From Alphaproteobacteria bacterium (GTDB lineage: Bacteria > Pseudomonadota > Alphaproteobacteria > Geminicoccales > Geminicoccaceae), in NCBI GenBank assembly GCA_026982705.1, contig JALSGP010000027.1:62001-126000 (forward strand): 64,000 bases of DNA. Direction: 5' to 3'. The translations under genes and the position numbers were made by a program. The notes below the pieces were generated by a model that saw nothing but the letters and a program-made list of their open reading frames with translations, did no database searches and had not been told where the DNA came from. Positions 17,287-25,710 of the stretch are shown piece by piece. Position 1 is the stretch's first letter, and each line of letters begins with the position of its first letter.

Positions 17287-19815
17287 ATGGCGAGCTCCCT
17301 CATCTCCCCCGAGATCCGCCCGCTGCTGGCACGGGCGCTGACGACGCTGGCCCGCCGTGCCCTGGGGGCGGTGCTGCTGGCCGTGGGGGGCTTCATGCTG
17401 GTGGCCCTCGTCGGCTTCGAGGCCGGCGATCCCTCCTGGAACGCCACCGGCCGCGGCCCCGTGGCCAATCCCGCCGGTTATGCCGGCGCCGTCTTCGCCG
17501 ATCTCGCCCTCCAGCTCACCGGCCTCGCCGGCGCGCTGCTGCCGGCGGCGCTTTTGGCCTGGGGGGCGCGGCTGCTCTTCGGGACGCCCTGGCGCCATCC
17601 CGCCATCCCCCTGGCCGCCCTGCCCACCGGCCTCGTCGTCCTCGCCGCCGCCCTCGCCGCCCTCCCCACCGGCGCCGGCTGGCCCTATCGGGTGGGCCTC
17701 GGCGGCCTCGTGGGCGACCTGCTCTACACCCGCCTCGTCCCCGCCCTCGGCCAGGATCTCTATCTCTCCCTCGCCTTTCCCGCGGCGCTGGTGCTGGCGG
17801 TGCTGGCCCTCGGACCGCGGCTGGGCGAGGCGTTGTGGGCACTGGGGCGCCTCGCCGCCGCCTCGCGGCGGGCGGGACGCGGGGCCGGACGGGTGGCCCT
17901 CGCCACCGTGCGCGCCGGCCGTGCCGGCCTCCACCGCCTGCGCCCACCGGGCCGCCGTCCCGCCGCCACCGGGACGCCGCCCGGGGCCGAACCCCGCTCG
18001 CGGCGGCTGCTGGCGTGCCTCGCCCGGCTGATCCATCCGCGGGATGTGGACGTGGCCACACCCGGCGTGGGCCGTCGGCCGCGGCGGTCACCGCCACCGC
18101 CGGCGCCGGCGACGGCGGATCCGGCTCCGGAGGCGACGGAGGCCGCGACGGCGGCGCTCGGAGCCCGGGACGGGCCGGCGGACGCGCCCCCGCGTCGGCG
18201 CCGTCACCGCAGCCCCAAGTGCGCCCCCGCCCCGGCGGCGGAGCCGGCGTCCGTACCCGATCCCCGCGCCGGCGACGGAGACGGTACGGCCTTCCGCCTG
18301 CCGGCCACCGGGCTCCTGAGGCCGCCGCCGCGGACCGTCGCCGAGGTGGATCCCCGCACCCTCGACGAGACGGCGGCGCGCCTCGAACAGGTGCTGGGCG
18401 ATTTCGGCGTGCGCGGGGCCATCGTCGACGCCCGGCCGGGACCGGTGGTGACCCGCTTCGAGCTGGAACCGGCGCCGGGTACCCGCGCCCAGCGGGTGAT
18501 CTCCCTCGCCGACGACATCGCCCGCTCCCTCTCCGCCACCTCGGTGCGCATCGCCACCGTCCCCGGCCGCACGGTGATCGGCATCGAGGTCCCCAACCCC
18601 CGCCGTCAGGTGGTGGCGCTGCGCGAGCTGCTGGAGAGCGCCGCCTGGCGCGAGAGCCGGGCGCCGCTGCCGCTGGCGCTGGGCAAGGACATCGCCGGCG
18701 AGCCGGTGGTGGCGGATCTCTCGCGCATGCCCCATCTGCTCATCGCCGGCACCACCGGCTCCGGCAAGTCGGTGGCCATCAACGCCATGATCCTCTCGCT
18801 GCTCTATCGCCACACGCCCACGAGCTGCCGGATGATCCTGATCGATCCCAAGGTGATCGAACTGTCGGTCTACGAGGACATCCCCCATCTGCTGGCGCCG
18901 GTGGTGACGGAGCCGGCGAAGGCGGTGGTGGCCCTCAAATGGCTGGTGCGGCAGATGGACGAGCGCTACCGGCTCATGTCGCACCTGGGCGTGCGCGACA
19001 TCTTCGCCTTCAACCGCCGCATCGAGCAGGCCCGCGCCCGCGGCGAGCGCCTCACCCGTCGGGTGCGCACCGGTTTCGATCCGGCCACCGGCGCGCCGGT
19101 GGTGGAGGAGCAGCCCATCCCCATGGAGCCGCTGCCGCTGATCGTGGTGGTGGTGGACGAGATGGCCGATCTCATGCTCACCGCCGGCAAGGAGGTGGAG
19201 GCGGCCATCCAGCGTCTGTCCCAGAAGGCGCGGGCCGCCGGCATCCATCTGGTGGTGGCCACCCAGCGGCCCTCGGTGGACGTGATCACCGGCGTCATCA
19301 AGGCCAATCTGCCGAGCCGCATCAGCTTCCGGGTGAGCTCCAAGATCGACAGCCGCACCATCCTCGGTGAACCCGGCGCCGAACAGCTGCTGGGCCAGGG
19401 CGACATGCTCTTCTTCGCCACCGGCGCCCAGCGGCCGGTGCGCATCCACGGCCCGCTGGTCACCGACGAGGAGGTGGAGCGGGTGGTGGACCATCTGAAG
19501 GCGCAGGGCGAGCCGGACTATCTGGAGGAGGTCACCGCCGGCGATGCCGGCGAGGAGGAGCGTCTTCCCGGAGTCGACGCAGCGGGCGGCGACGGCCGCG
19601 ACGACCTCTACGCCCGCGCCGTCCGCATCGTGCTGCAGGACCGCAAGGCCTCCACCAGCTATCTCCAGCGCAAACTGTCCATCGGCTACAACAACGCCGC
19701 CCGCCTCATCGAGCGCATGGAGGCGGAGGGCATCGTGAGCGCACCCGACCACGTGGGCCGACGGCGGATCCTGCTCGGCGGCGATGACGCGGCGGCGGCG
19801 GGCGACCATATGTGA
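17287..19815 (+). CDS. ftsK: DNA translocase FtsK
   Basis: Septal DNA pump that clears the terminus and activates XerCD at dif. 842 residues: four hydrophobic helices in the first ~180 residues, a Pro/Arg/Ala-rich linker to about 340, then the motor with Walker A GTTGSGKSVAIN and Walker B LIVVVVDEMADLML. The C-terminal winged-helix gamma domain (RKLSIGYNNAARLIERMEAEGIV) reads KOPS. The ATG 17287 was chosen because the first transmembrane helix follows and GGAG lies upstream; the frame is open further left inside the aminotransferase gene. lolA follows after 6 bp, the usual alphaproteobacterial pair. Confidence 0.96.
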   Translation: MASSLISPEIRPLLARALTTLARRALGAVLLAVGGFMLVALVGFEAGDPSWNATGRGPVANPAGYAGAVFADLALQLTGLAGALLPAALLAWGARLLFGTPWRHPAIPLAALPTGLVVLAAALAALPTGAGWPYRVGLGGLVGDLLYTRLVPALGQDLYLSLAFPAALVLAVLALGPRLGEALWALGRLAAASRRAGRGAGRVALATVRAGRAGLHRLRPPGRRPAATGTPPGAEPRSRRLLACLARLIHPRDVDVATPGVGRRPRRSPPPPAPATADPAPEATEAATAALGARDGPADAPPRRRRHRSPKCAPAPAAEPASVPDPRAGDGDGTAFRLPATGLLRPPPRTVAEVDPRTLDETAARLEQVLGDFGVRGAIVDARPGPVVTRFELEPAPGTRAQRVISLADDIARSLSATSVRIATVPGRTVIGIEVPNPRRQVVALRELLESAAWRESRAPLPLALGKDIAGEPVVADLSRMPHLLIAGTTGSGKSVAINAMILSLLYRHTPTSCRMILIDPKVIELSVYEDIPHLLAPVVTEPAKAVVALKWLVRQMDERYRLMSHLGVRDIFAFNRRIEQARARGERLTRRVRTGFDPATGAPVVEEQPIPMEPLPLIVVVVDEMADLMLTAGKEVEAAIQRLSQKARAAGIHLVVATQRPSVDVITGVIKANLPSRISFRVSSKIDSRTILGEPGAEQLLGQGDMLFFATGAQRPVRIHGPLVTDEEVERVVDHLKAQGEPDYLEEVTAGDAGEEERLPGVDAAGGDGRDDLYARAVRIVLQDRKASTSYLQRKLSIGYNNAARLIERMEAEGIVSAPDHVGRRRILLGGDDAAAAGDHM

Positions 19816-19821
19816 GGCGCC

Positions 19822-20490
19822 ATGTGGAGACGCGCGCTGCTCTCGCTCCTCCCGGCCGCGGCCGGCCTCCTCGCGGCCGTCGGATCCGCCCCGGCCGCGC
19901 CCGCGCCCCCGCGCCCGGAACCGGCGCCCGTCGCCGCCGCCTGGCTGCCGCGGGTGGAGGCGTGGCTGGACGGGGCCAGGCGGCTGCGCGCTCGCTTCAC
20001 CCAGATCGCCCCCGACGGAAGCGTGAGCACCGGCACCCTGTGGCTGGCACGGCCGGGGCGGATGCGCATCGAATACGATCCCCCCTCGCGGGTGCTGATC
20101 GTCGCCACCGACTGGCGGCTGGTGATCTACGACGGCGCCACCCGCCAAGTGAACACCCTGCCCCTCGCCGAGACCCCCCTCGCCTTCCTGCTGGAGGAGC
20201 GGGTGCGGCTGGCCGGACGGGTGCGGGTGGCGGCGGTCCGCGAACGGGGCGGCGAGGTCGCGGTGACGCTGGAGGATGCCGAGACGCCGGGGCGCGGGGC
20301 CATCACCCTCTGGTTCCGGCGCGAGCCCTTCCGGCTGGTGCGCTGGGAGGTGGTGGACGCCCAGGGCCTCACCACCGTGGTGCTGCTGGACGCGGTGGAA
20401 CGCGACCCGCCCATGTCCGACTCCCTCTTCGTCTGGCGCGATCCCCGCATCTTCGGCTATCCCGGCGAAGAGGACCGGCTGCCCGAATGA
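19822..20490 (+). CDS. lolA: Outer-membrane lipoprotein carrier protein LolA
   Basis: Periplasmic shuttle that takes lipoproteins from LolCDE to the outer membrane. A signal peptide with Ala-rich hydrophobic core (first ~25 residues) is followed by the LolA fold: RLRARFTQIAPDGSVSTGTL, GRMRIEYDPP and LVIYDGATRQVNTLPLAETP are characteristic. 222 residues. It begins 6 bp after ftsK and is probably co-transcribed. Confidence 0.92.
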   Translation: MWRRALLSLLPAAAGLLAAVGSAPAAPAPPRPEPAPVAAAWLPRVEAWLDGARRLRARFTQIAPDGSVSTGTLWLARPGRMRIEYDPPSRVLIVATDWRLVIYDGATRQVNTLPLAETPLAFLLEERVRLAGRVRVAAVRERGGEVAVTLEDAETPGRGAITLWFRREPFRLVRWEVVDAQGLTTVVLLDAVERDPPMSDSLFVWRDPRIFGYPGEEDRLPE

Positions 20491-20519
20491 GAACGCCGCG
20501 CGCGGCCGGTGGCACCGGC

Positions 20520-20548
20520 TTGACGCCGTCGCCGGCCGCGGATAGCGT
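20520..20548 (+). promoter_or_regulatory. Promoter-like element for the glyoxalase gene
   Basis: TTGACG (20520-20525), 17 bp and TAGCGT (20543-20548), 38 bp before GTG 20587. Confidence 0.5.
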
Positions 20549-20586
20549 CCCGCCATCGGTATCGAGGATCGACGGGGGAGGCGGAG

Positions 20587-20982
20587 GTGGCGAAGCCCAT
20601 CCACATGATGATCCGGGTGCTGGATCTCGATCGCTCGATCGATTTCTACCGGCGCGCGTTCGGGCTGGAGGTGGCCGACCGGTTCGACTTCGACGACTTC
20701 GTGCTGGTCTATCTCCGCGGGCCCGAGTCCGACTTCGAGATCGAGCTCACCCTCAACAAGGAACGCCGCGAACCCTACACCCACGGTGACGGATACGGCC
20801 ATGTGGCCTTCGTGGTGGACGATCTCGACGCCGAACACCGCAGGCTCGCCGAGCTCGGCTTCGCGCCCGCACCCATCAAGGAATTCCACCGCGAGGGCGC
20901 GCTGATGGCGCGGTTCTTCTTCGTGCAGGATCCGGACGGCTACAAGATCGAGGTCCTCCAGCGCCACGGCCGCTATCGCTGA
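20587..20982 (+). CDS. gloA: Lactoylglutathione lyase (glyoxalase I)
   Basis: Converts the methylglyoxal-glutathione hemithioacetal to S-lactoylglutathione. 131 residues with the paired beta-alpha-beta modules. Metal ligands are recognisable as His in PIHMMIRVLD, Glu in IELTLN, His in GYGHVAFVVDD and Glu in GYKIEVLQR. The start is GTG with GGGGGAGG five bases upstream. Confidence 0.92.
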   Translation: MAKPIHMMIRVLDLDRSIDFYRRAFGLEVADRFDFDDFVLVYLRGPESDFEIELTLNKERREPYTHGDGYGHVAFVVDDLDAEHRRLAELGFAPAPIKEFHREGALMARFFFVQDPDGYKIEVLQRHGRYR

Positions 20983-21028
20983 CGACCGTCCCGTCCGGGG
21001 TCCGCGAGATCCCGGGGGAGGCTCGGCC

Positions 21029-22588
21029 ACGGCGCGCTTCGCGCTCGACGACGACAGCGTGGTGGTGATCGTCGGCAGCGGTGCCGGCGGTGGCACCCTG
21101 GCCAACGAACTCTGCCGGAAGGGCGTCGAGGTGGTCCTGCTGGAGGCGGGCAAGCGCCATACGCCGGACGACTTCGTCAACGACGAGTGGGAGATGTTCT
21201 TCAAGCTGTCGTGACCGGACAAGCGCATCGCCACCGGCAGCTGGCGCATCGCCCGTGACTTTCCCAACCTGCCGGCATGGATCCGCAAGACGGTGGGCGG
21301 GACCACCGTGCACTGGGCCGGTGCCAGTCCGCGCATCCAGCCGCACGCGTTCCGCTCCCGCGGCGTCTACGGCGAGATCGAGGGCGCCTGTCTCCTCGAC
21401 TGGCCCCTCACCTACGAGGAGCCGGAGCCCTACCACGCCCGGGCCGAGCGCGAGATGGGGAGCAGCCGTGCCGAGGACCGGCCCGGCCTGCCCGGCAACA
21501 ACGACTTCAAGGTCCTCTATCTTCTATTATCACGGCGCCGGGCGTCCCGGCCACCGCGTCGTCCATACCGGGCGCATGAGCATCAACAGCCGCCCGCACG
21601 GCGGCCGGCCGGCCTGCCAGCAGATCGGCTTCTGCTTCCAGGGCTGCAAGATCGGCGCCAAATGCTCGACCCTCCACACCGAGATCCCGGCGGCCGAGGC
21701 CACCGGCCGGCTGGACCTGCGCACCGAAGGTACAAGCGCTCCGCATCGGACACGACCACCGCGGTCGGGTCACCGGCGTCGTCCACGCCGACGACGAGGG
21801 ACGCCAGCACTTCCAGCGCGTGCGGGCGGTGTGTGTGGCCTGCAATGCCATCGAGACGCCGCGCCTGCTCCTCCACTCCGCATCCGGTCTGTTCCCGGAC
21901 GGGCTCGCCAACGGTTCCGGCCAGGTGGGACGCGACCACATGCGCCACACCACGGGGTCCGTCCACGCCGTCTTCCCCCGGCCGGTGCGCATGTGTCGCG
22001 GCACCACCATGGCCGGCATCGTCACCGACGAGTCCCGCCACGATCCCCGGCGCGGGTTCGTCGGCGGCTGCGAGCTGGAGACCATCTTGCTGGGCATCCC
22101 CTTCCTCGCCGCCTTCCTGGATCCCGGGGCGTGGGGGCGGGCGTACGCCCGCGAGCTCGAGATGCCCCCCTACATGGCGGGGCCGTGGATCGTGGGCGAG
22201 GACATGCCCCAGGAGCAACCGCGTCACCCTCCACGAGGAGGACAAAGACCGGTTCGGCGTGCCCATCCCGGTGGTCCACTACGACGACCATCCCAATGAC
22301 ATCGCCATGCGCGAGCACGCCTACCGGCAGGCACGCGCCCTCTACGAGGCGGCGGGCGCGGTGGAGGTCCATGAGGTGCCGCCCGATCCCTCCATCCACA
22401 AGCTCGGCACCTGCCGCATGAGCGCGCGCCCCGAGGACGGGGTGGTGGACCGCTTCGGTCGTGCCCACGAGGTGCCCAATCCGTTCGTCTCGGACGGCAG
22501 CCAGTTCACCACCGGCGCCGCCGAGAACCCGACCTTCACCATCGTCGCCTCGCCATCCGGCAGGCCGAACACATCGTCCGCCCGATGA
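21029..22588 (+). pseudogene. GMC-family FAD-dependent oxidoreductase, inactivated
   Basis: Remains of a ~520-residue flavoprotein of the glucose/gluconate dehydrogenase type. Recognisable parts are the FAD dinucleotide site VIVGSGAGGGTLANEL, TVGGTTVHWAGASPR, CQQIGFCFQGCKIGAKCS and the C-terminal [18 protein letters not shown] with [15 protein letters not shown]. Lesions: the likely ATG is ACG (21029) behind a good GGGGGAGG; TGA at 21212-21214 replaces an expected Trp codon; frame changes occur near 21520, 21733, 22215 and 22547. Such accumulated damage rules out one sequencing slip. The flanking genes are intact. Confidence 0.9.
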
Positions 22589-22689
22589 GCCGCGGCGCGC
22601 TCCGACGGCCCGGGGCGCGGCCGCGCCCGTGCCTTTCCCGCCGCCCTCCGCTAGACTCGCGGGCCGCGGACGACCCCGGAGGGCGGTGG

Positions 22690-23136
22690 ATGAAGGTGCT
22701 CGTACAACGCGTCGCCGAGGCGGCGGTGGAGGTGGACGGTCGTCGCGTCGACGCCATCGGGACGGGCCTGCTGGTCCTCGTCTGCGCGGAGCTGGTGGAC
22801 GGGCCGGCGGACGTGGCCAAGACCGCGCGCAAGGTGGTGAACCTCCGCATCTTCGAGGACGCGAGCGGCAGGATGAACCGGGCGGTGCGGGATGTGGGCG
22901 GCGGGCTCCTGGTGGTGAGCCAGTTCACCCTCGCCGCCGACGTCCGCCGCGGCAACCGTCCCAGTTTCACCGCGGCGGCGCCCCCCGAGCTCGCCCGCGA
23001 GCTGTTCGACGCCTTCGTGGAGGCGGTGCGGGCCTACGAGGTCCCGGTGGCCACCGGCATCTTCGGCGCCCGCATGAGGGTGCATCTCGTCAACGACGGC
23101 CCGGTCACCATCTGGATCGATTCGGCGCGCCTGTAG
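22690..23136 (+). CDS. dtd: D-aminoacyl-tRNA deacylase
   Basis: Hydrolyses D-aminoacyl-tRNAs (and Gly-tRNA-Ala), recycling tRNA and preventing D-amino-acid incorporation. 148 residues, full family length. Signature segments are KVLVQRV at the N-terminus, [21 protein letters not shown] with the catalytic-pocket residues, and [20 protein letters not shown] near the end. The Gly-cisPro motif NDGPVT is present. A TAGACT -10-like hexamer lies near 22650. Convergent with the following kinase gene, 3 bp between stops. Confidence 0.95.
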   Translation: MKVLVQRVAEAAVEVDGRRVDAIGTGLLVLVCAELVDGPADVAKTARKVVNLRIFEDASGRMNRAVRDVGGGLLVVSQFTLAADVRRGNRPSFTAAAPPELARELFDAFVEAVRAYEVPVATGIFGARMRVHLVNDGPVTIWIDSARL

Positions 23137-23139
23137 CCT

Positions 23140-25695
23140 CTAGGGGCCGGTGCCGCGGGCGGCGCGCGGCCGGCCGCGGGGATCGCGTTCCGCGAGATGG
23201 ACGAGCAGCGCCTCGCGGGCGCGGGCGAAGGCCTCGGCCACGCCCTCCACCTCGTGACGCATGCGCAGGGCGAGGGCATGGTCGTCGAGGCCGCGCCATT
23301 CGAGACAGCGGCGGAAGAGGGCCTCGGCGCCGATGTGGGCGGCGCTGGAGCGGAGGGCGTGGGCGCGGTCGCGATAGGCCCGCACGTCGCCCGCCTCGGC
23401 CGCCGCCCGCATGGCCTCCACCAGCAGTTCCCCGTCCTCGAGGAAGGCCTCCACCGTCTCCCGCAGGAAGCCGTCGCCCCGGTCCAAGGCGGCGAGGGCT
23501 CGGAGCCTGGTCTCGTCCAGCACCCGCGGCTCGTCGCGGCTGCGGGGATGGGGGATCACCACCGCGGCCGGGTTCTCCGGCTCCGCCGCTCCGCGTCCGT
23601 CGCTGCCGGCGACGGGGGGTGGTCGCCCGCGGCGGCGTTCCGGCGGCACCAGCTCGTCCACCGTCTGCAGCAGCCACTCCACGTCGACGGGCTTGGTGAG
23701 ATAGCGGGCGAAGCCCAGGGCGAGGCAGCGCTCGCGGGTCTCGGCGGTGGCATCGGCACTGAGGGCCACGAGCGGCGGCAGATCGGCCGGATCGTACATG
23801 AAGCGCAGCATCTTGACGGTCTCCGGCCCGGACAGCTCCGGCATGTTGATGTCCATGAGCACCAGATCGAAGCGCTCGCGTTCCAGCGCCTCGAGCACGC
23901 CGTGGCCGTCGCCCACCGTCACCACCTCGTGACCGGCGTGCTCCAGCAGCCTTCCCACCACCTTCTGGTTCACCGGATTGTCCTCGGCGAGGAGGATGCG
24001 GCAGCCCGCGGCGTCGGCGCGGACCGGCCGCGGCTCGCCGGTCTCCACCGCCACCAGCGCCGCCCGCAACAGACGCCGCAGCGCCGCTTCGTCCGCCTCC
24101 GCCGCCACGCCCAGCACCGGCTCATCCCCCTCCACCGCCGGCGCCAGGGCGACGATGTCGAGGGGCTCGGGCAGGGCCAGCCGGTCCAGCGCCTCCCGCA
24201 GCGCCGCCACGTCCACCGGTGGCTCGGCCGGCACCACCAGCACCGCCACCCGCCCCCGCGCCCGGCGCACCGTCTCCAGCACGCCGCCCACGTCCACGCT
24301 CACCCGCCCCTCGAGGCCGAAGCCGGCGAGGCGCTCCACCCAGGCGAGACCACGGACGGGATCCCCGAGGATCGCCACCGTGCCGGAGAGGGACTCGGCC
24401 ATCTCACCGGCCGCCGCCTCCAGGGGCAGTTCGAACCAGAAGGTGCTCCCCTCGCCGGGCCGGCTGTGGACGCCGATACGACCGCCCATCAGCCCCACCA
24501 GCTCGCGGCAGATGGCGAGGCCGAGGCCGGAGCCGCCGAACCGCTCGCGGGTACGCTCGTCGGCCTGGGCGAAGCGTTCGAAGATGCGGCCCTGCGCCTC
24601 CTCCGGGATGCCGATGCCGGTGTCCGCCACCTCGAACCGCAGCCTGCCGCCGCGTCGCATCACCCGCACCGTCACCCCGCCCCGTTCGGTGAACTTGATG
24701 CCGTTGGCGACGAGGTTGACCAGCACCTGATGGAGGGCACGGCGACTGCCCACCAGTCGCGGCGGCAGGGTGGGATCGAGGGTGAGGCGCAGCCACAGGC
24801 CCTTGCCGGCGGCGGTGGGGGAGAGCATGGTGCGCAGGGCCACCAGCTCGCGGTCGAGATCGAAGGGCGCACGCTCGAGGTCCATCCGGCCCGATTCGAT
24901 GCGGGTCAGATCCAGGACCGAATTGACCAGCGACAGCAGACTGTCGGCGGCGGTGCGGACCGTCGCCACGAGATCGCGCTGGTCGCGGTCGAGGCGGGTG
25001 CGGTCGAGGAGCTCGGCCGAGCCGACGATGGCGTTGAGGGGCGTGCGGAACTCGTGGCTCATGGTGGCGAGGAAGCGGCTCTTGGCCCGGCTCGCCGCCT
25101 TCGCCCGCTCCAGCGCGTCCTCCAGCTTGGCCAGCAGGACCGACACATAGGCGGGCAGCACCACCAGCGCCAGCACCAGCGAGGCCGAGAGCACCGGATA
25201 GTGGCGCCAGTCCTCGCTCTCGGCCACCACCAGCAGGAAGCCCGCCAGCGAGAGCAGGGACGCCAGATAGAGATAGTGGCGGCCGTAACGGAAGCCGTGA
25301 CCGAAGATGATCCACAGCAGCAGCGGGTAGAAGGGCGTGGTGAGGGTCCCGCCCAGATACATGGCGGTGTTGAGTCCCACCACGTCCAGCACGATGCCCG
25401 CCACCCGCCGCGGCGGATTGGGCCTCGGGTCGTGGAGGATGTGGAGGAAGAGTCCCGCCGACAGGAGGAAGGCGATGCCGAAGACGGTGGCGCTCGCCCA
25501 GACGATGCGGGCCCGCTGCGCCTCCGGCCAGGGCGCCCACAGCATGAAGGCGAACATGCCGCAGATGACGACGATGCGGATCAGCGCCTGTTCGTGCTCG
25601 CTGTCCTCCCGCCCGGCCAGCCGCTCGAGGACGCCGTGCAATCGGGCCACCAGGCGCCGGTGGCGCGGATCGCGCGGGACTCCGACCTCCGGCAC
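23140..25695 (-). CDS. RpfC-like hybrid sensor histidine kinase
   Basis: 851-residue membrane kinase. The N-terminal domain has REDSEHEQALIRIVV before five or so hydrophobic helices (about 38-190), as in the diffusible-signal-factor sensor RpfC. Then: dimerisation/His domain with SHEFRTP (His214), ATPase domain (DTGIGIP, GGSGLGLAI), a ~100-residue linker, a receiver (ILLAEDNPVNQ, phospho-Asp615, TKP) and a C-terminal Hpt domain (RAHALRSSAAHIG, His779). All phosphorelay residues are intact. Start is GTG 25695 with GGGAGGAGAGG upstream; it lies 15 bp after its partner response regulator. Ligand is not shown by the sequence; a fatty-acid signal is inferred from the RpfC-like N-terminus. No rpfF or rpfB is in the window. 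Confidence 0.85.
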   Translation of the reverse strand: MPEVGVPRDPRHRRLVARLHGVLERLAGREDSEHEQALIRIVVICGMFAFMLWAPWPEAQRARIVWASATVFGIAFLLSAGLFLHILHDPRPNPPRRVAGIVLDVVGLNTAMYLGGTLTTPFYPLLLWIIFGHGFRYGRHYLYLASLLSLAGFLLVVAESEDWRHYPVLSASLVLALVVLPAYVSVLLAKLEDALERAKAASRAKSRFLATMSHEFRTPLNAIVGSAELLDRTRLDRDQRDLVATVRTAADSLLSLVNSVLDLTRIESGRMDLERAPFDLDRELVALRTMLSPTAAGKGLWLRLTLDPTLPPRLVGSRRALHQVLVNLVANGIKFTERGGVTVRVMRRGGRLRFEVADTGIGIPEEAQGRIFERFAQADERTRERFGGSGLGLAICRELVGLMGGRIGVHSRPGEGSTFWFELPLEAAAGEMAESLSGTVAILGDPVRGLAWVERLAGFGLEGRVSVDVGGVLETVRRARGRVAVLVVPAEPPVDVAALREALDRLALPEPLDIVALAPAVEGDEPVLGVAAEADEAALRRLLRAALVAVETGEPRPVRADAAGCRILLAEDNPVNQKVVGRLLEHAGHEVVTVGDGHGVLEALERERFDLVLMDINMPELSGPETVKMLRFMYDPADLPPLVALSADATAETRERCLALGFARYLTKPVDVEWLLQTVDELVPPERRRGRPPPVAGSDGRGAAEPENPAAVVIPHPRSRDEPRVLDETRLRALAALDRGDGFLRETVEAFLEDGELLVEAMRAAAEAGDVRAYRDRAHALRSSAAHIGAEALFRRCLEWRGLDDHALALRMRHEVEGVAEAFARAREALLVHLAERDPRGRPRAARGTGP

Positions 25696-25710
25696 GGCCC
25701 CTCTCCTCCC

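Noticed and set aside
21212-21214. TGA as a selenocysteine codon in the GMC gene
   Set aside because: Homologues have Trp there, no SECIS-like hairpin is evident and several frameshifts follow.
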